This document shows, in pieces, positions 54,547-63,521 of a stretch of DNA of 64,000 nucleotides (its first letter is position 1; each line of letters starts with the position of its first letter). Source of the DNA: JAAZBW01 sp035647855 (GTDB lineage: Bacteria > Actinomycetota > Actinomycetes > Actinomycetales > Actinomycetaceae); assembly GCA_035647855.1 (NCBI GenBank), contig DASRMP010000048.1, positions 1 through 64,000 on the forward strand, given 5' to 3'. The position numbers and the translations under genes are program-made. The notes under the pieces were generated by a model. The model was not told where the DNA came from. It worked only from the letters and a program-made list of their open reading frames with translations, and searched no databases.

Positions 54547-55163
54547 CAGGCCCCCCAGGCTTCCGCCACCAGGTTCCGCGTCTCCCCCAGCACCACCGGC
54601 AGCGCCTTCGTGCCTGCGAGGATCGGGAAGAAGTTCGCGTCACCGGTCCAGCGCGGGACCACGTGCTGGTGCAGGTGCGCCGCGATTCCGGCCCCAGCGA
54701 CCTGCCCCTGATTGATCCCCATGTTGAAGCCGTGCGGCTTGGACGCGGCGCTGAGCGCGGTAACGGCCTGGGCGGTGAGTTCCGCCATCTCGGCACGCTC
54801 CCCGGCGGTGATGTCTGTGTAGATCGGCACGTGACGGTACGGGCACACCATCAGGTGGCCGGGGTTGTAGGGGTACAGGTTGAGCAGCACGTAGCAGGTC
54901 TCGCCGCGGTGGACGATGAGCGATTCCTCGTCGCTGCGGCCGGGCGCGCGGCAGAAGGGGCACTCGTCCTTGCCGTCGTCGTCGGGCTTGTTCTCGCCGC
55001 CGCCCACGTAGGTCCACCGGTGGGGCGTCCAGAGCCGCTGGAACGCGTCCGGGACCCCGGCGAACGACGTCCCGGGTTCCGGCGCCGGCAGCCCGTCAGC
55101 TGCGGGAGGATCGGCCGTGGATGCCTCACTCGTGGCCGGGGGCACTGGCTCGCGCCCGCTCAT
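54546..55163 (-). CDS. HIT-domain nucleotide hydrolase/transferase
   Basis: 205 aa. The histidine triad motif is HLHQHVVPRW. A zinc-binding CPFC and a later His are also typical of this group. Its neighbours pgsA and thrS are conserved in actinobacteria. The substrate is probably an adenylated nucleotide. The start overlaps thrS by 4 nt (ATGA). Confidence 0.9.
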   Translation of the reverse strand: MSGREPVPPATSEASTADPPAADGLPAPEPGTSFAGVPDAFQRLWTPHRWTYVGGGENKPDDDGKDECPFCRAPGRSDEESLIVHRGETCYVLLNLYPYNPGHLMVCPYRHVPIYTDITAGERAEMAELTAQAVTALSAASKPHGFNMGINQGQVAGAGIAAHLHQHVVPRWTGDANFFPILAGTKALPVVLGETRNLVAEAWGA

Positions 55164-57190
55164 CGGTCGTTCCTGCGGGACCGGACGGCCTCCACGATCT
55201 CGGCAATCGCGTCGTCGATGGGGACACCGTTCTTCTGCTCTCCCCCGCGGTAGCGGAACGAGACGGCCCCCGCCTCCGCGTCCTCGCCACCGGCGATGAG
55301 CACGAACGGGATGCGTTCGGTTGCCGCGGTGCGGATCTTCTTGGGGAACCGATCGTGCGAGGCGTCGAGTTCCGCACGGATGCCTTCCTCCTTCAGCCTG
55401 TCAACCACCTTCCGCAGGTAGCCCTCGAAGACGTCGGCCACAGGAATTGCCCTCACCTGCACCGGCGAGAGCCAGGCCGGGAACGCGCCGGCGTAGTGCT
55501 CGGTGAGCACGCCGAAGAACCGCTCGATCGAGCCGAACAGTGCGCGGTGGATCATCACCGGCCGCTTCCGGGAACCATCCGGCGCCGTGTATTCGAGGTC
55601 GAAGAGCTCCGGTTCGAAGAAGTCCAGCTGGATCGTGGAGAGCTGCCATGTCCGGCCGATCGCGTCCTTCGCCTGCACCGAGATCTTCGGGCCGTAGAAG
55701 GCGGCGCCGCCCGGATCGGGCTGAAGCTCCAGACCGGAGGCGAGCCCCACCCGGCGAAGCACCTCGGTCGCGTCCTCCCAGTCCTCGTCCTCACCGACGA
55801 ACTTCTCCGGATCCTTGGTGGACAACTCCAGGTAGAAGTCGTCCATGCCGTAGTCCTTGAGCAGATCGAGCACGAACGTCAGCAGGGATGCGAGCTCGTC
55901 ATGCATCTGTTCGCGGGAGCAGTAGATGTGTGCGTCATCCTGAGTGAAGCCGCGGGCGCGCGTGAGGCCGTGCACCACGCCCGACTTCTCGTTGCGGTAG
56001 ACGGTCCCGAACTCGAACAGCCGCAGCGGCAGATCCCGGTAGGACCGCCCACGCGCCGAGTAAATGAGATTGTGCATCGGGCAGTTCATGGGCTTCAGGT
56101 AGTAGTCCTGGCCCTGCCTCGTGATCTCGCCGGCAGCGTTCCGCTCCTCGTCCACGTGCATCGGCGGATACATGCCGTCTGCGTACCACTCGAGGTGCTT
56201 CGACGTCTCGAAGAGCTGCGCCTTGGTGATGTGGGGCGTGTACACGAACTCGTAGCCGGCCTCGATGTGCCGGCGGCGCGCGTACTCCTCCATCTCCATG
56301 CGGATGATGCCGCCCTTGGGATGGAAGACGGCGAGGCCGGAACCGATCTCGTCAGGGAAGGAGAACAGATCGAGCTCGGAACCCAGCTTCCGGTGATCAC
56401 GGCGTTCCGCCTCGGCGATCCGGTGCTGGTGTTCCTGCAGCTCTTCCTTCGAGGGCCACGCGGTGCCGTAGATGCGCTGCAGCGAGTCGTTGCGCTGATC
56501 GCCGCGCCAGTAGGCCGCCGACGACTTCGTGATCGCGAACCCGTTTCCGAGCAGTCTCGTAGAGGGGACGTGCGGGCCGCGGCAGAGGTCTTTCCATGCC
56601 ACGTCCCCGTTGCGCCTCACGTTGTCATAGATGGTCAGCTCATCGCCGCCCACCTCGACCGACGCTCCCTGCGCCGTCTCCTCGAGGTCCTTCTCGCTGC
56701 CGCCGGAGCCGGGACCTCCCGCGAGATCGACGAGTTCGAGCTTGTACGGCTCGTCCGCGAGCTCGCTACGCGCCTCCTCCTCCGTCACGACGCGCCGCCG
56801 GAAGGTCTGCCCCTCCTTCATGATGCGCATCATGCGCTTCTCGATCTCCTTCAGCTTCTCAGGCGTGAAGGCCTCCGGGATGTTACCGAAGTCGTAGTAG
56901 AAGCCGTCCGTGATGAACGGGCCGATGCCGAGGTTCGCGTCCGGATAGATCTGCTGGACCGCCTGGGCGAGGACGTGGGTCGCGGAGTGCCGCAGGATAT
57001 CGAGGCCGTCCTTGCTCCGCACGTCAATCGGCTCGACGACGTCCCCGGGGCTGAGGTCCGCCACGAGGTCCCGCAGCTCACCGTTCACGCGCACGGCGAC
57101 GATGTCCCGCCGGCCCTCGTAGAGCGCAGTGCCCGTGGTTGCCTCTGCGATCGTCTGCGACGCGGGCTGAGCCATGTTCACGGGGTTCAC
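55160..57190 (-). CDS. thrS: Threonyl-tRNA synthetase
   Basis: 676 aa if started at the GTG at 57190, which has AGGAGG four nt upstream; an ATG at 57175 is the alternative (671 aa). TGS domain, editing domain (HSATHVLAQAV), class II catalytic domain with MNCPMHNLIY and RYRDLPLRLFEFGTVYRNE-like motif 2, and anticodon-binding domain. It heads the operon that leads into PIM synthesis. Confidence 0.96.
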   Translation of the reverse strand: MNPVNMAQPASQTIAEATTGTALYEGRRDIVAVRVNGELRDLVADLSPGDVVEPIDVRSKDGLDILRHSATHVLAQAVQQIYPDANLGIGPFITDGFYYDFGNIPEAFTPEKLKEIEKRMMRIMKEGQTFRRRVVTEEEARSELADEPYKLELVDLAGGPGSGGSEKDLEETAQGASVEVGGDELTIYDNVRRNGDVAWKDLCRGPHVPSTRLLGNGFAITKSSAAYWRGDQRNDSLQRIYGTAWPSKEELQEHQHRIAEAERRDHRKLGSELDLFSFPDEIGSGLAVFHPKGGIIRMEMEEYARRRHIEAGYEFVYTPHITKAQLFETSKHLEWYADGMYPPMHVDEERNAAGEITRQGQDYYLKPMNCPMHNLIYSARGRSYRDLPLRLFEFGTVYRNEKSGVVHGLTRARGFTQDDAHIYCSREQMHDELASLLTFVLDLLKDYGMDDFYLELSTKDPEKFVGEDEDWEDATEVLRRVGLASGLELQPDPGGAAFYGPKISVQAKDAIGRTWQLSTIQLDFFEPELFDLEYTAPDGSRKRPVMIHRALFGSIERFFGVLTEHYAGAFPAWLSPVQVRAIPVADVFEGYLRKVVDRLKEEGIRAELDASHDRFPKKIRTAATERIPFVLIAGGEDAEAGAVSFRYRGGEQKNGVPIDDAIAEIVEAVRSRRNDR

Positions 57191-57345
57191 TGGTCCTCCT
57201 GAGGGCTGAGGCCGCCGAATGCGGCCTGACTGAAGGTTACTCAGCTGCGCCGACGGCAACAAAGCCACACCGCCACCACCGGGGCAACGTCACAGGTCCG
57301 CCGGTAGCATCGAGGGCACATCCCGAGGCGTGAGAGGCGAAGATC

Positions 57346-58365
57346 GTGGCGCATTTCCTGCAGAGTCCGGCATGGGCGCGGTTCCAGAAGGCGCTCGGTC
57401 GTGAGGTCGTCGTGAGGGATGGCGACGGCTGGCACTACCTGGCCGTCGTCGAGAAGGGCACGCTCAATTCTCGCCTCTACTGCCCCTACGGGCCGGTGAT
57501 CACCCGCCCGGATGCCCTCCAGTCCGCGCTGGACTCCCTGCTCGCCGAGGCGAAGAAGCGGAGGGTCGCCTTCGTGCGGATCGAGCCGACCGGTGAGGTG
57601 ACGTCCGAGGAACTGGAGCTTGCCGGCGCCATCCGGGTGGAGTCGGTCCAGCCGGACAGCACTCAGCGCGTGAAGCTGGATCGGGAGTGGGACGAGATTC
57701 TGAAGGATTTCAAAGCCACCAACCGCAATCTGCACCGCAACTATGCGAAGAAGGGGCTCTCGGTCCGGTCGACCAGCAACCCCGCGGACATCGAGATCCT
57801 GCTCGAACTGCTGCACGGCGTCGCGAAGCACAACCAGATGAATCCTCAGTCCGACGAGTACCTGCGCACCCAGGCCGATTCCCTCATCCCGCAGGGCGAC
57901 GGCATGCTGTACATCGCCGATCTCGAGGGCGAGCCAATTGCGGCCTCGATGATCTACGACGACGGCGAGGTGCGCTACTACTCCCACGCCGCGGCGGACT
58001 ACGAGCACCGGAAGCTCTCCGCAGGCACGATCCTCGTCTCCCAGATGATGCAGGACGCCGCCGAGGCGGGCCGGAAGGAGTTCGACCTGTACGGCGTGGT
58101 CTCTCCGGATGCGCCTGAGGATCACCCCTGGCGGGGCTTCTCCGAGTTCAAGCGGGGGTTCGGCGGCTACCAGCACGATTACGTTGGTGCGTGGGAGATC
58201 CCTGTCAACAAGGTGGTCTATCGGGCGTATCGGTTCGCGCGATCAGTCGTGGAGTCGGATGTCACGGCAAACGTCCGGACCGGAGTCCGCGGCGCCATGG
58301 GGAAGGCGAAGGGCGCCGCGGAGCGGGCGAAGGGCCTGGTGCGGAAGGTCCTGCGGCGCAGCTGA
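57346..58365 (+). CDS. FemABX-family aminoacyltransferase (peptidoglycan bridge)
   Basis: 339 aa from a GTG with GAGAGGCGAAG upstream. The first residues MAHFLQSPAWARFQKALG and the KRGFGG-YQ region with LDREW are typical of FemX/MurM-like ligases, which use aminoacyl-tRNA to add residues to the lipid II peptide. The last 60 residues are basic and helical. TAGCAT at 57304-57309 is a likely -10 box. The residue added is unknown. Confidence 0.88.
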   Translation: MAHFLQSPAWARFQKALGREVVVRDGDGWHYLAVVEKGTLNSRLYCPYGPVITRPDALQSALDSLLAEAKKRRVAFVRIEPTGEVTSEELELAGAIRVESVQPDSTQRVKLDREWDEILKDFKATNRNLHRNYAKKGLSVRSTSNPADIEILLELLHGVAKHNQMNPQSDEYLRTQADSLIPQGDGMLYIADLEGEPIAASMIYDDGEVRYYSHAAADYEHRKLSAGTILVSQMMQDAAEAGRKEFDLYGVVSPDAPEDHPWRGFSEFKRGFGGYQHDYVGAWEIPVNKVVYRAYRFARSVVESDVTANVRTGVRGAMGKAKGAAERAKGLVRKVLRRS

Positions 58366-58615
58366 CGGTTGGCGCCATGGTGACTCTGGCGCGCCGTGGC
58401 TCTGGCGGCTTCACGCTGAAGTCCAGGCCGGACACGCGCCGCCGCGGAGTATTGGGCCGCTTTCAGGAGCGCTTGGCGCGGCCACGCGCGTGGCCACGAA
58501 CCGAATCGAATACCGGCGAATTGGGACCTCGCCTGGGCGCTTGGTCTCCCATATTCCTGCTCGAGAGCCTGTTCCGCCTTCGTGGGAAGCCGTTTCCGTC
58601 GGCGTTTCGTTACTT

Positions 58616-58626
58616 CTGTAGGAGTT
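58616..58626 (+). repeat. Outlying copy of the CTGTAGGnnTT motif
   Basis: CTGTAGGAGTT is a fifth copy of the half-site found in the dyad 83 bp to the right, in the same orientation as its left half-sites. Confidence 0.45.
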
Positions 58627-58698
58627 CCGGCAGTGCGTGCTTGTTTCGGGCGGTCCGGAAGTGGTTGCGGGTCGCTTCAGCCGGTGGCGGAGCGACAA

Positions 58699-58772
58699 CC
58701 GTAGGCGTTCGGGTTCTACTGTAGACATTTAACACGTGCATAACGCCTACAGAAGAATCCAAACGCCTACAG
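58699..58772. promoter_or_regulatory. 74-bp dyad-symmetric element centred on CACGTG
   Basis: Four half-sites related to CTGTAGGCGTT lie at 58699-58709 and 58719-58729 (direct) and 58742-58752 and 58762-58772 (inverted). Members of each pair are 20 bp apart. Both the inner and outer pairs share the same centre, 58735.5, which is also the centre of the palindrome CACGTG (58733-58738). Such regular geometry suggests binding of a dimer of dimers or a recombinase. No gene starts nearby; the minus-strand tRNA genes read toward it. Confidence 0.65.
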
Positions 58773-58857
58773 CAGACGAATCCGCCGGTCCGGAGGCGCC
58801 CGCAGCCGCCGTTCGCGCGACTGGACAAGAAAAGCGCCGCGAACTCTCGCGGCGCCA

Positions 58858-58932
58858 TGGTGGGCGGTACTGGGATCGAACCAGCGACCTCTTCCGTGTC
58901 AAGGAAGCGCGCTACCACTGCGCCAACCGCCC
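58858..58932 (-). tRNA. tRNA-Val (GAC)
   Basis: Cloverleaf with acceptor stem GGGCGGT/ACCGCCC and anticodon loop TTGACAC (anticodon GAC). The CCA end is encoded. Confidence 0.95.
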
Positions 58933-58941
58933 GTGTCTCGG

Positions 58942-59012
58942 AGGTGGCGACGGGATTCGAACCCGTGTATACGGCTTTGCAGGCCGCTGCCTCGCCTCTC
59001 GGCCACGCCACC
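58942..59012 (-). tRNA. tRNA-Cys (GCA)
   Basis: Acceptor stem GGTGGCG/CGCCACC, discriminator U, anticodon loop CTGCAAA (anticodon GCA). CCA is not encoded. Confidence 0.95.
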
Positions 59013-59047
59013 GCGAAAGGTGCGTGCCCATTCGGGGTGACCCTCCG

Positions 59048-59120
59048 AGCGGATGACGGGATTCGAACCCGCGACCCTCACCTTGGCAAGGTGATGCGCT
59101 ACCAGCTGCGCTACATCCGC
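59048..59120 (-). tRNA. tRNA-Gly (GCC)
   Basis: Acceptor stem GCGGATG/CATCCGC, discriminator U, anticodon loop TTGCCAA (anticodon GCC). CCA is not encoded. It is the first gene of the Gly-Cys-Val cluster. Confidence 0.95.
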
Positions 59121-59253
59121 ATTGCAGCGTTTGCTGCGGATTAGACTTTAGCCCACCCCGGCGGCCGCGTCCAAACGCGCTGGACGTGGCGCGTGCCACG
59201 TCGTGGCGGTTTCCGATCGGGGCGCGGCGTCGGCTACCATGGGGTGTCGCATC

Positions 59254-59328
59254 GGGCGATTGGCTCAGCGGTAGAGCGCCTCGTTCACACCGAGGAGGTC
59301 ACTGGTTCGAACCCAGTATCGCCCACCA
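59254..59328 (+). tRNA. tRNA-Val (CAC)
   Basis: Acceptor stem GGGCGAT/ATCGCCC, anticodon loop TTCACAC (anticodon CAC), CCA encoded. It diverges from the minus-strand cluster. Confidence 0.95.
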
Positions 59329-59495
59329 TTAGCGTGCCCCGGCTCCGCCTGGACAGTTTGTAAGGGGCCGCGCCATCTTGACCGGTAACCGGCACCGATC
59401 AGACAGCTCCCGGACAATGGGTTCCGACTTGGATCACCGAGCACTCCCCCAATCCATAGGCTCGGACTCATCATCCAGAGCGAAGGAGCTTTCCC

Positions 59496-60260
59496 ATGTT
59501 CGACCTCACCGGCCAAGTCGCAGTCATTACCGGGGCTTCCAGTGGCCTCGGCCTTCAGATGGCCCACGGTCTGGCCGAGCACGGGGCGGAGGTGGTGTTG
59601 CTCGCCCGGCGCAAGGACAAGCTCGAGGCAGCCGCGGCCGACATCACAGAGCGCTGGGGCGTGCCCGCCCACGCCGTCCCCTGTGACGTGACCGACCTCG
59701 AACAGATCCGGAACGCCGTAGAGACCTGCAAGCAGTGGTGCAACGACATCGACATCCTCGTCAACAATGCCGGCGCCGGCGGCGTGGTCCCCGCTCTGGA
59801 AATGACCGACGAGCAGTGGGACTGGGACCTCGCGCTCGACCTGACCGGTGTTTTCCGGGTGATCCGGGAGTTCGGCCGGGAGATGGTGACCACGGGGAAG
59901 TACGGCCGGATCATCAACATCGCGTCGATGTACGGTCTGGTCGGCAATCTCGCCGCGCCCGCGTCCGCGTACCACGCCGCGAAGGGTGGGGTCGTCAACC
60001 TGACCCGCGCGCTTGCGGCCGAGTGGGCACCGCACGGCGTGACGGTGAACTGCCTGTGCCCGGGCTACTTCGAGACAGAACTCACCGCCGAGACGCTCGC
60101 GACCGAGGAGTTCCAGGCTCACATGGACCGGACTATCCCGCTTCGGCGCCACGGCAAGGCCGGCGAGCTCAACAGCGCCTGCGTCTTCCTCGCGGCGAAG
60201 GAGTCGTCCTACATCACCGGGCAGATCATCGCAGTCGACGGCGGCTACACCTGCGTGTGA
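59496..60260 (+). CDS. Short-chain dehydrogenase/reductase
   Basis: 254 aa. The cofactor motif is TGASSGLG; the catalytic set is NNAG, Ser in NIASMYG and Tyr-x3-Lys in YHAAKGG. The C-terminal GQIIAVDGGYT is typical of classical SDRs such as gluconate 5-dehydrogenase. AAGGAG precedes the ATG, with TAGGCT near 59457 as -10. Substrate unknown. Confidence 0.92.
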   Translation: MFDLTGQVAVITGASSGLGLQMAHGLAEHGAEVVLLARRKDKLEAAAADITERWGVPAHAVPCDVTDLEQIRNAVETCKQWCNDIDILVNNAGAGGVVPALEMTDEQWDWDLALDLTGVFRVIREFGREMVTTGKYGRIINIASMYGLVGNLAAPASAYHAAKGGVVNLTRALAAEWAPHGVTVNCLCPGYFETELTAETLATEEFQAHMDRTIPLRRHGKAGELNSACVFLAAKESSYITGQIIAVDGGYTCV

Positions 60261-60322
60261 CCGGCTCCGCGGAGTCGGCCAGATTCCCGGATTCGCGAGA
60301 GGCGGAGTGGCCCGCGGGCGCG

Positions 60323-60328
60323 TAGCCT
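60323..60328 (+). promoter_or_regulatory. -10 box of the BNR-repeat gene (leaderless)
   Basis: TAGCCT, 7 nt, then the ATG at 60336. The AGGAG in between is too close to the ATG to act as a Shine-Dalgarno. Confidence 0.35.
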
Positions 60329-60335
60329 CGAGGAG

Positions 60336-61190
60336 ATGGGGATCCTCATCGGGACATCTGCCGGAGTATTCACGCTTGACGGCCGGGCGCTGCTCGACGA
60401 CGTCGATGTCGCCCACGTCACCCAGCGCAACGGCGACTGGTGGGCCGTGGGGAGGTCGGGAGTCCTGAGATCGGGCGAACAACTCGCCGAGGCTCCCGCT
60501 GGCGCCAAGTTGAACTGCATCGTCGTCACGGAGAAGACCGTGTACGTGGGCGGTGGTGGCGCCCGACTGTTCGTACTCGCGGATGGCGAACTGGTCGAGG
60601 ATCTGGCGTTCGCCCACGCCCCGGGCCGCGACGATTGGTACACGCCGTGGGGCGGCCCGCCCGACGTCCGCTCGCTCTCGGCCGGCCCTGAGGGCACTGT
60701 CTACGTCAACGTGCACGTGGGAGGGATCCTGCGCCTCGAGGACGACGGCGCACCCACCCCAACTCTAGACATCAATTCGGACGTCCACGAGGTACGGGCG
60801 CACCCGGCGCAAACCGGCGTCGTCGTGGCCGCCACGGCGCGTGGCCTGGCCGTCGCCCGGGACGGCCACCGCTTCGAGTTCAACAAGAAGGGACTTGAGC
60901 ACACCTACTGCCGGGCGGTCGCCGTCAGGGACGGCACGGTCCTGATCAGTTCCTCGCGTGGTCCACGAGGAGGCGACGCGCGCCTGCACCGGGGCGACCT
61001 TGACGGAGGGCACCTCGAAACCCTGGACGCGCTCGGCCCGTTCGACGGAAACATCGATACCCACTGCGTCGCGATGACGCGGGAGGGCTGGTTCGTCGGC
61101 CGCGGACCAGCGGTGTGGGCGTCCACCGACTCGGGTGCCACGTGGGATGTGGCAGTCGGCGGCCTTCCAAAGATCACGTGCCTTGCCTGA
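60336..61190 (+). CDS. BNR/sialidase-like beta-propeller protein
   Basis: 284 aa without a signal peptide. Repeating short beta-strand blocks and the BNR/Asp-box WASTDSGATWDV near the C-terminus suggest a beta-propeller like plant-photosystem Ycf48 or sortilin-type folds. No sialidase catalytic residues are evident. Function unknown. Confidence 0.75.
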   Translation: MGILIGTSAGVFTLDGRALLDDVDVAHVTQRNGDWWAVGRSGVLRSGEQLAEAPAGAKLNCIVVTEKTVYVGGGGARLFVLADGELVEDLAFAHAPGRDDWYTPWGGPPDVRSLSAGPEGTVYVNVHVGGILRLEDDGAPTPTLDINSDVHEVRAHPAQTGVVVAATARGLAVARDGHRFEFNKKGLEHTYCRAVAVRDGTVLISSSRGPRGGDARLHRGDLDGGHLETLDALGPFDGNIDTHCVAMTREGWFVGRGPAVWASTDSGATWDVAVGGLPKITCLA

Positions 61191-61247
61191 ATCGCGGCGT
61201 TTGAGGTGACTGTGTGGTGCGCTGACGCAGGTGCTGAGTGCTGCGTG

Positions 61248-61266
61248 CTCGGTCGGACCGGCCGAG
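61248..61266. terminator. Hairpin between convergent genes
   Basis: CTCGGTCG and CGGCCGAG-type arms form a stem of about 8 bp with one G-U pair and a 3-nt loop, in the gap between the BNR gene and the phosphatase gene. It could end transcription from both sides, though no T-run follows. Confidence 0.3.
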
Positions 61267-61267
61267 A

Positions 61268-61846
61268 TCATGCACGGGCGATGCGACGCGCGAGCGAGAT
61301 GATCTCCGCCGTCGACTCCCTGATCAGGTCGAAGGCGAGGCGGTAGTCCAAGTCGGCGCGCCCGTACGGATCTGGGACGTCACGGTCCTCCGGCGCGAGC
61401 GACAACTCGGTGCGCGCGAGTGTCGCACGCATGGTCAGATCGGTGAGCGCTTCGACGGCGCCGCTTCTCATTTCCATGGCCGGCCCGATCATTCGGACGA
61501 TCGCGGCGTACTCACGCAGCGTGAACGTCCGGCGAACTGCGGCCGGAACCATGTCGACGACGATGGAGCGGTGCGATCTCGTCAGGGGCAGCACAAGATC
61601 GGCGTCTCGGATCATCGACTCAGTCACGGCACGCGCCTGGAAGTTCTCGACATCGACGCCGTCTCTTGCGAGAAGTGCCGCCATCGCCGGCTCGATCGGG
61701 GCGCCCACGACGGCGCCCGTCCCCGCGCTCTCGACGACGACCGGCCCTCCCAGTCCCACGCGAAGCAACCGTTCGGCCGCCGGTGAACGGGCGATGTTGC
61801 CGGTGCAGACGGTGATGATGCGAAATGGCCCTGACCGACGGCTCAT
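61268..61846 (-). CDS. Low-molecular-weight protein-tyrosine phosphatase (Wzb-like)
   Basis: 192 aa from the ATG at 61846; the frame opens earlier, but that part lies in the kinase gene. The active-site loop CX5R is CTGNIARS; the general-acid Asp is in VPDPYGR. The ATG follows the kinase stop by only 2 nt, so the pair is co-expressed. It should dephosphorylate the partner kinase in polysaccharide synthesis. Confidence 0.9.
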   Translation of the reverse strand: MSRRSGPFRIITVCTGNIARSPAAERLLRVGLGGPVVVESAGTGAVVGAPIEPAMAALLARDGVDVENFQARAVTESMIRDADLVLPLTRSHRSIVVDMVPAAVRRTFTLREYAAIVRMIGPAMEMRSGAVEALTDLTMRATLARTELSLAPEDRDVPDPYGRADLDYRLAFDLIRESTAEIISLARRIARA

Positions 61847-61848
61847 GG

Positions 61849-63336
61849 TCAGATCTCCCGCCGCGCGGATCGCACTCCTTCGCCGGCGCTCGGAGAGTCC
61901 GGTGGCGCCGTGAGTGTTACGGGCGGCGGCGGGCTCTCCCACTCGGTGGGCTCCCCTCCGGGCGGCACGGATTCCAGTCCAATCACTCGATGGCCGTCGC
62001 GTTTGGGGTACTGGCTATCGCGGTAGTACGCCTCTGTGGTGGCCTTGTTCAAGACGATGCCTGCGACGTGACCGCTGGCTCCATGGACGACCTCGATTGC
62101 CGTCTGCAACTGTTGTGCCTCCACCTGGCCGCTCGCGGCAACGATCAGGATGCCGTCCACCATGCTTGCGAGAGCCGCCGTGTCTGCGACCGAGAGAAGT
62201 GGCGCTGTATCGAGCAGCACGTAATCGTACTTCTCGGCTGCCAGTTCAATGACCTCGCGCATCGCGTCCGATCCGAGCAGCTCCGACGGGTTGGGGGGGA
62301 GTCCCCCCGAAGTGAGCACGTGAAGCCCTTCATGGATCGGCTGGACCACCTCGTTTGGGTATGCACGTCCGATGAGCACCGATGTGAGGCCTGCCGCGTT
62401 CTCCAGGTCGAGACGATCGGAAATCGAAGGGCGTCGCAAGTCGGCCTCGATCACGAGCACACTCAAGTTGGTCGCGGCGAGTGCGAACGCCAGATTGAGA
62501 GTCGTCGTCGATTTGCCCTCGCCGGCTATGGCGGACGAGATCGCGAACACGCGAGCCCGGCCGCCCACGCCGAGGAATCGCAACGCCGTGCGGAGCCGGC
62601 GGTAGTCCTCCGCTCGGGCGGAGCGGACGTTGTCGCCGACGGCGAGGGGGTGGGCCCGCGCGTCCGAGTCCAGCGCGATCGTTCCCACGACAGCCGCCTC
62701 GGTTACGCGGGCGACGTCTTCGGCAGTACGGATCTTGCGGTCAAGAACGTGGCGCAACAGCGCCTGGCCCATCCCCAGGAGAAGTCCAAGCATGAATCCG
62801 AGAGTCAGGTTGCGCATCACGTTCGGCGTCGTCCAACTCGTTGGAACAACCGGTGGGCTGATTACCGTGGCCTCGACAACCGGGAGGTCGGCGGAATCCC
62901 GAGCGGAGATGTTGCCTGCCGCGACAATGAGACTCTCGGCGATGCCGGCAACCGTGTCCGCGGCACGCTGAGAATCAGTGTCGGACACGGAGATGTCCAG
63001 TATCGACGTGCCCTCAGGCACTGTCGTCTGGACCCGGTGCGCCAGTCCGGCCGGCGAGTCGTCCAATTCGAGGGAATCGATGACGGGCTGCAGCACGATC
63101 GGGGCCGTGGCCACCCGCGCGAACGACTCCACCTGTTGTTCCGCATAGGAAGAGCCCTGAGCCATCTCGCTGATGCTGTCGGCGCTACGCACGGCGAAGA
63201 ACAGCGAGGTCGAGGCCGTGTACGTGGGTGTCATGACCAGCGAGAGCACAGCACCCGCCGCCAGCCCCAGGAGGCTCCCCACAAGGATGCTCTTCCAGAA
63301 CCTCCGCAGGACGTACAGGTACTCATTCAGATCCAC
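61849..63336 (-). CDS. Wzc-type tyrosine autokinase with chain-length domain
   Basis: 495 aa. An N-terminal Wzz domain is bounded by two membrane spans (about 14-34 and 166-186). The BY-kinase domain has Walker A AIAGEGKSTTTLN, Walker A' VIEADLRRPS and Walker B YVLLDTAPLL. The C-terminal tail is proline-rich with only a few tyrosines (EAYYRDSQY). It controls capsule or exopolysaccharide polymer length and export. The biosynthetic cluster would lie further off; none is in the window. Confidence 0.92.
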   Translation of the reverse strand: MDLNEYLYVLRRFWKSILVGSLLGLAAGAVLSLVMTPTYTASTSLFFAVRSADSISEMAQGSSYAEQQVESFARVATAPIVLQPVIDSLELDDSPAGLAHRVQTTVPEGTSILDISVSDTDSQRAADTVAGIAESLIVAAGNISARDSADLPVVEATVISPPVVPTSWTTPNVMRNLTLGFMLGLLLGMGQALLRHVLDRKIRTAEDVARVTEAAVVGTIALDSDARAHPLAVGDNVRSARAEDYRRLRTALRFLGVGGRARVFAISSAIAGEGKSTTTLNLAFALAATNLSVLVIEADLRRPSISDRLDLENAAGLTSVLIGRAYPNEVVQPIHEGLHVLTSGGLPPNPSELLGSDAMREVIELAAEKYDYVLLDTAPLLSVADTAALASMVDGILIVAASGQVEAQQLQTAIEVVHGASGHVAGIVLNKATTEAYYRDSQYPKRDGHRVIGLESVPPGGEPTEWESPPPPVTLTAPPDSPSAGEGVRSARREI

Positions 63337-63442
63337 GGGATGGGGCTCTCCACTCTAGAAACCGCGGCACCAAAGATCCGTGCCTTGCTTGTCGCCCAAG
63401 TATGGCGTCCCGTGAAGTTCTTTTGCATCTGCTGAATGTACC

Positions 63443-63484
63443 GTGGCGCCCGTCTGGCCACAGAATTGCGCCACATTCCTGCCC
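63443..63484. promoter_or_regulatory. Inverted repeat between kinase and alcohol dehydrogenase genes
   Basis: GTGGCGC (63443-63449) and GCGCCAC (63478-63484) are perfect 7-bp arms 28 nt apart in the 185-bp divergent region. It could be a binding site for a regulator of either gene. Confidence 0.35.
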
Positions 63485-63521
63485 GGCGAGACGGATAATC
63501 GAGGTGACGGAGGTCGATCCC

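Larger units (their letters stand above)
58366..58857. other. Intergenic region with repeats, no gene
   Basis: About 490 bp between the FemABX gene and the tRNA cluster. It includes a 16-bp palindrome GGCCACGCGCGTGGCC in the 58480-58500 area and the dyad element at 58699-58772. Short reading frames here overlap tRNA genes or lack any motif. Confidence 0.5.

Noticed and set aside
55121..57202. 693-codon plus-strand frame over thrS
   Set aside because: It is the mirror of thrS codons in GC-rich DNA; thrS itself has all synthetase motifs.
58610..59011. 133-codon minus-strand frame
   Set aside because: It runs through two tRNA genes and has no coding character.
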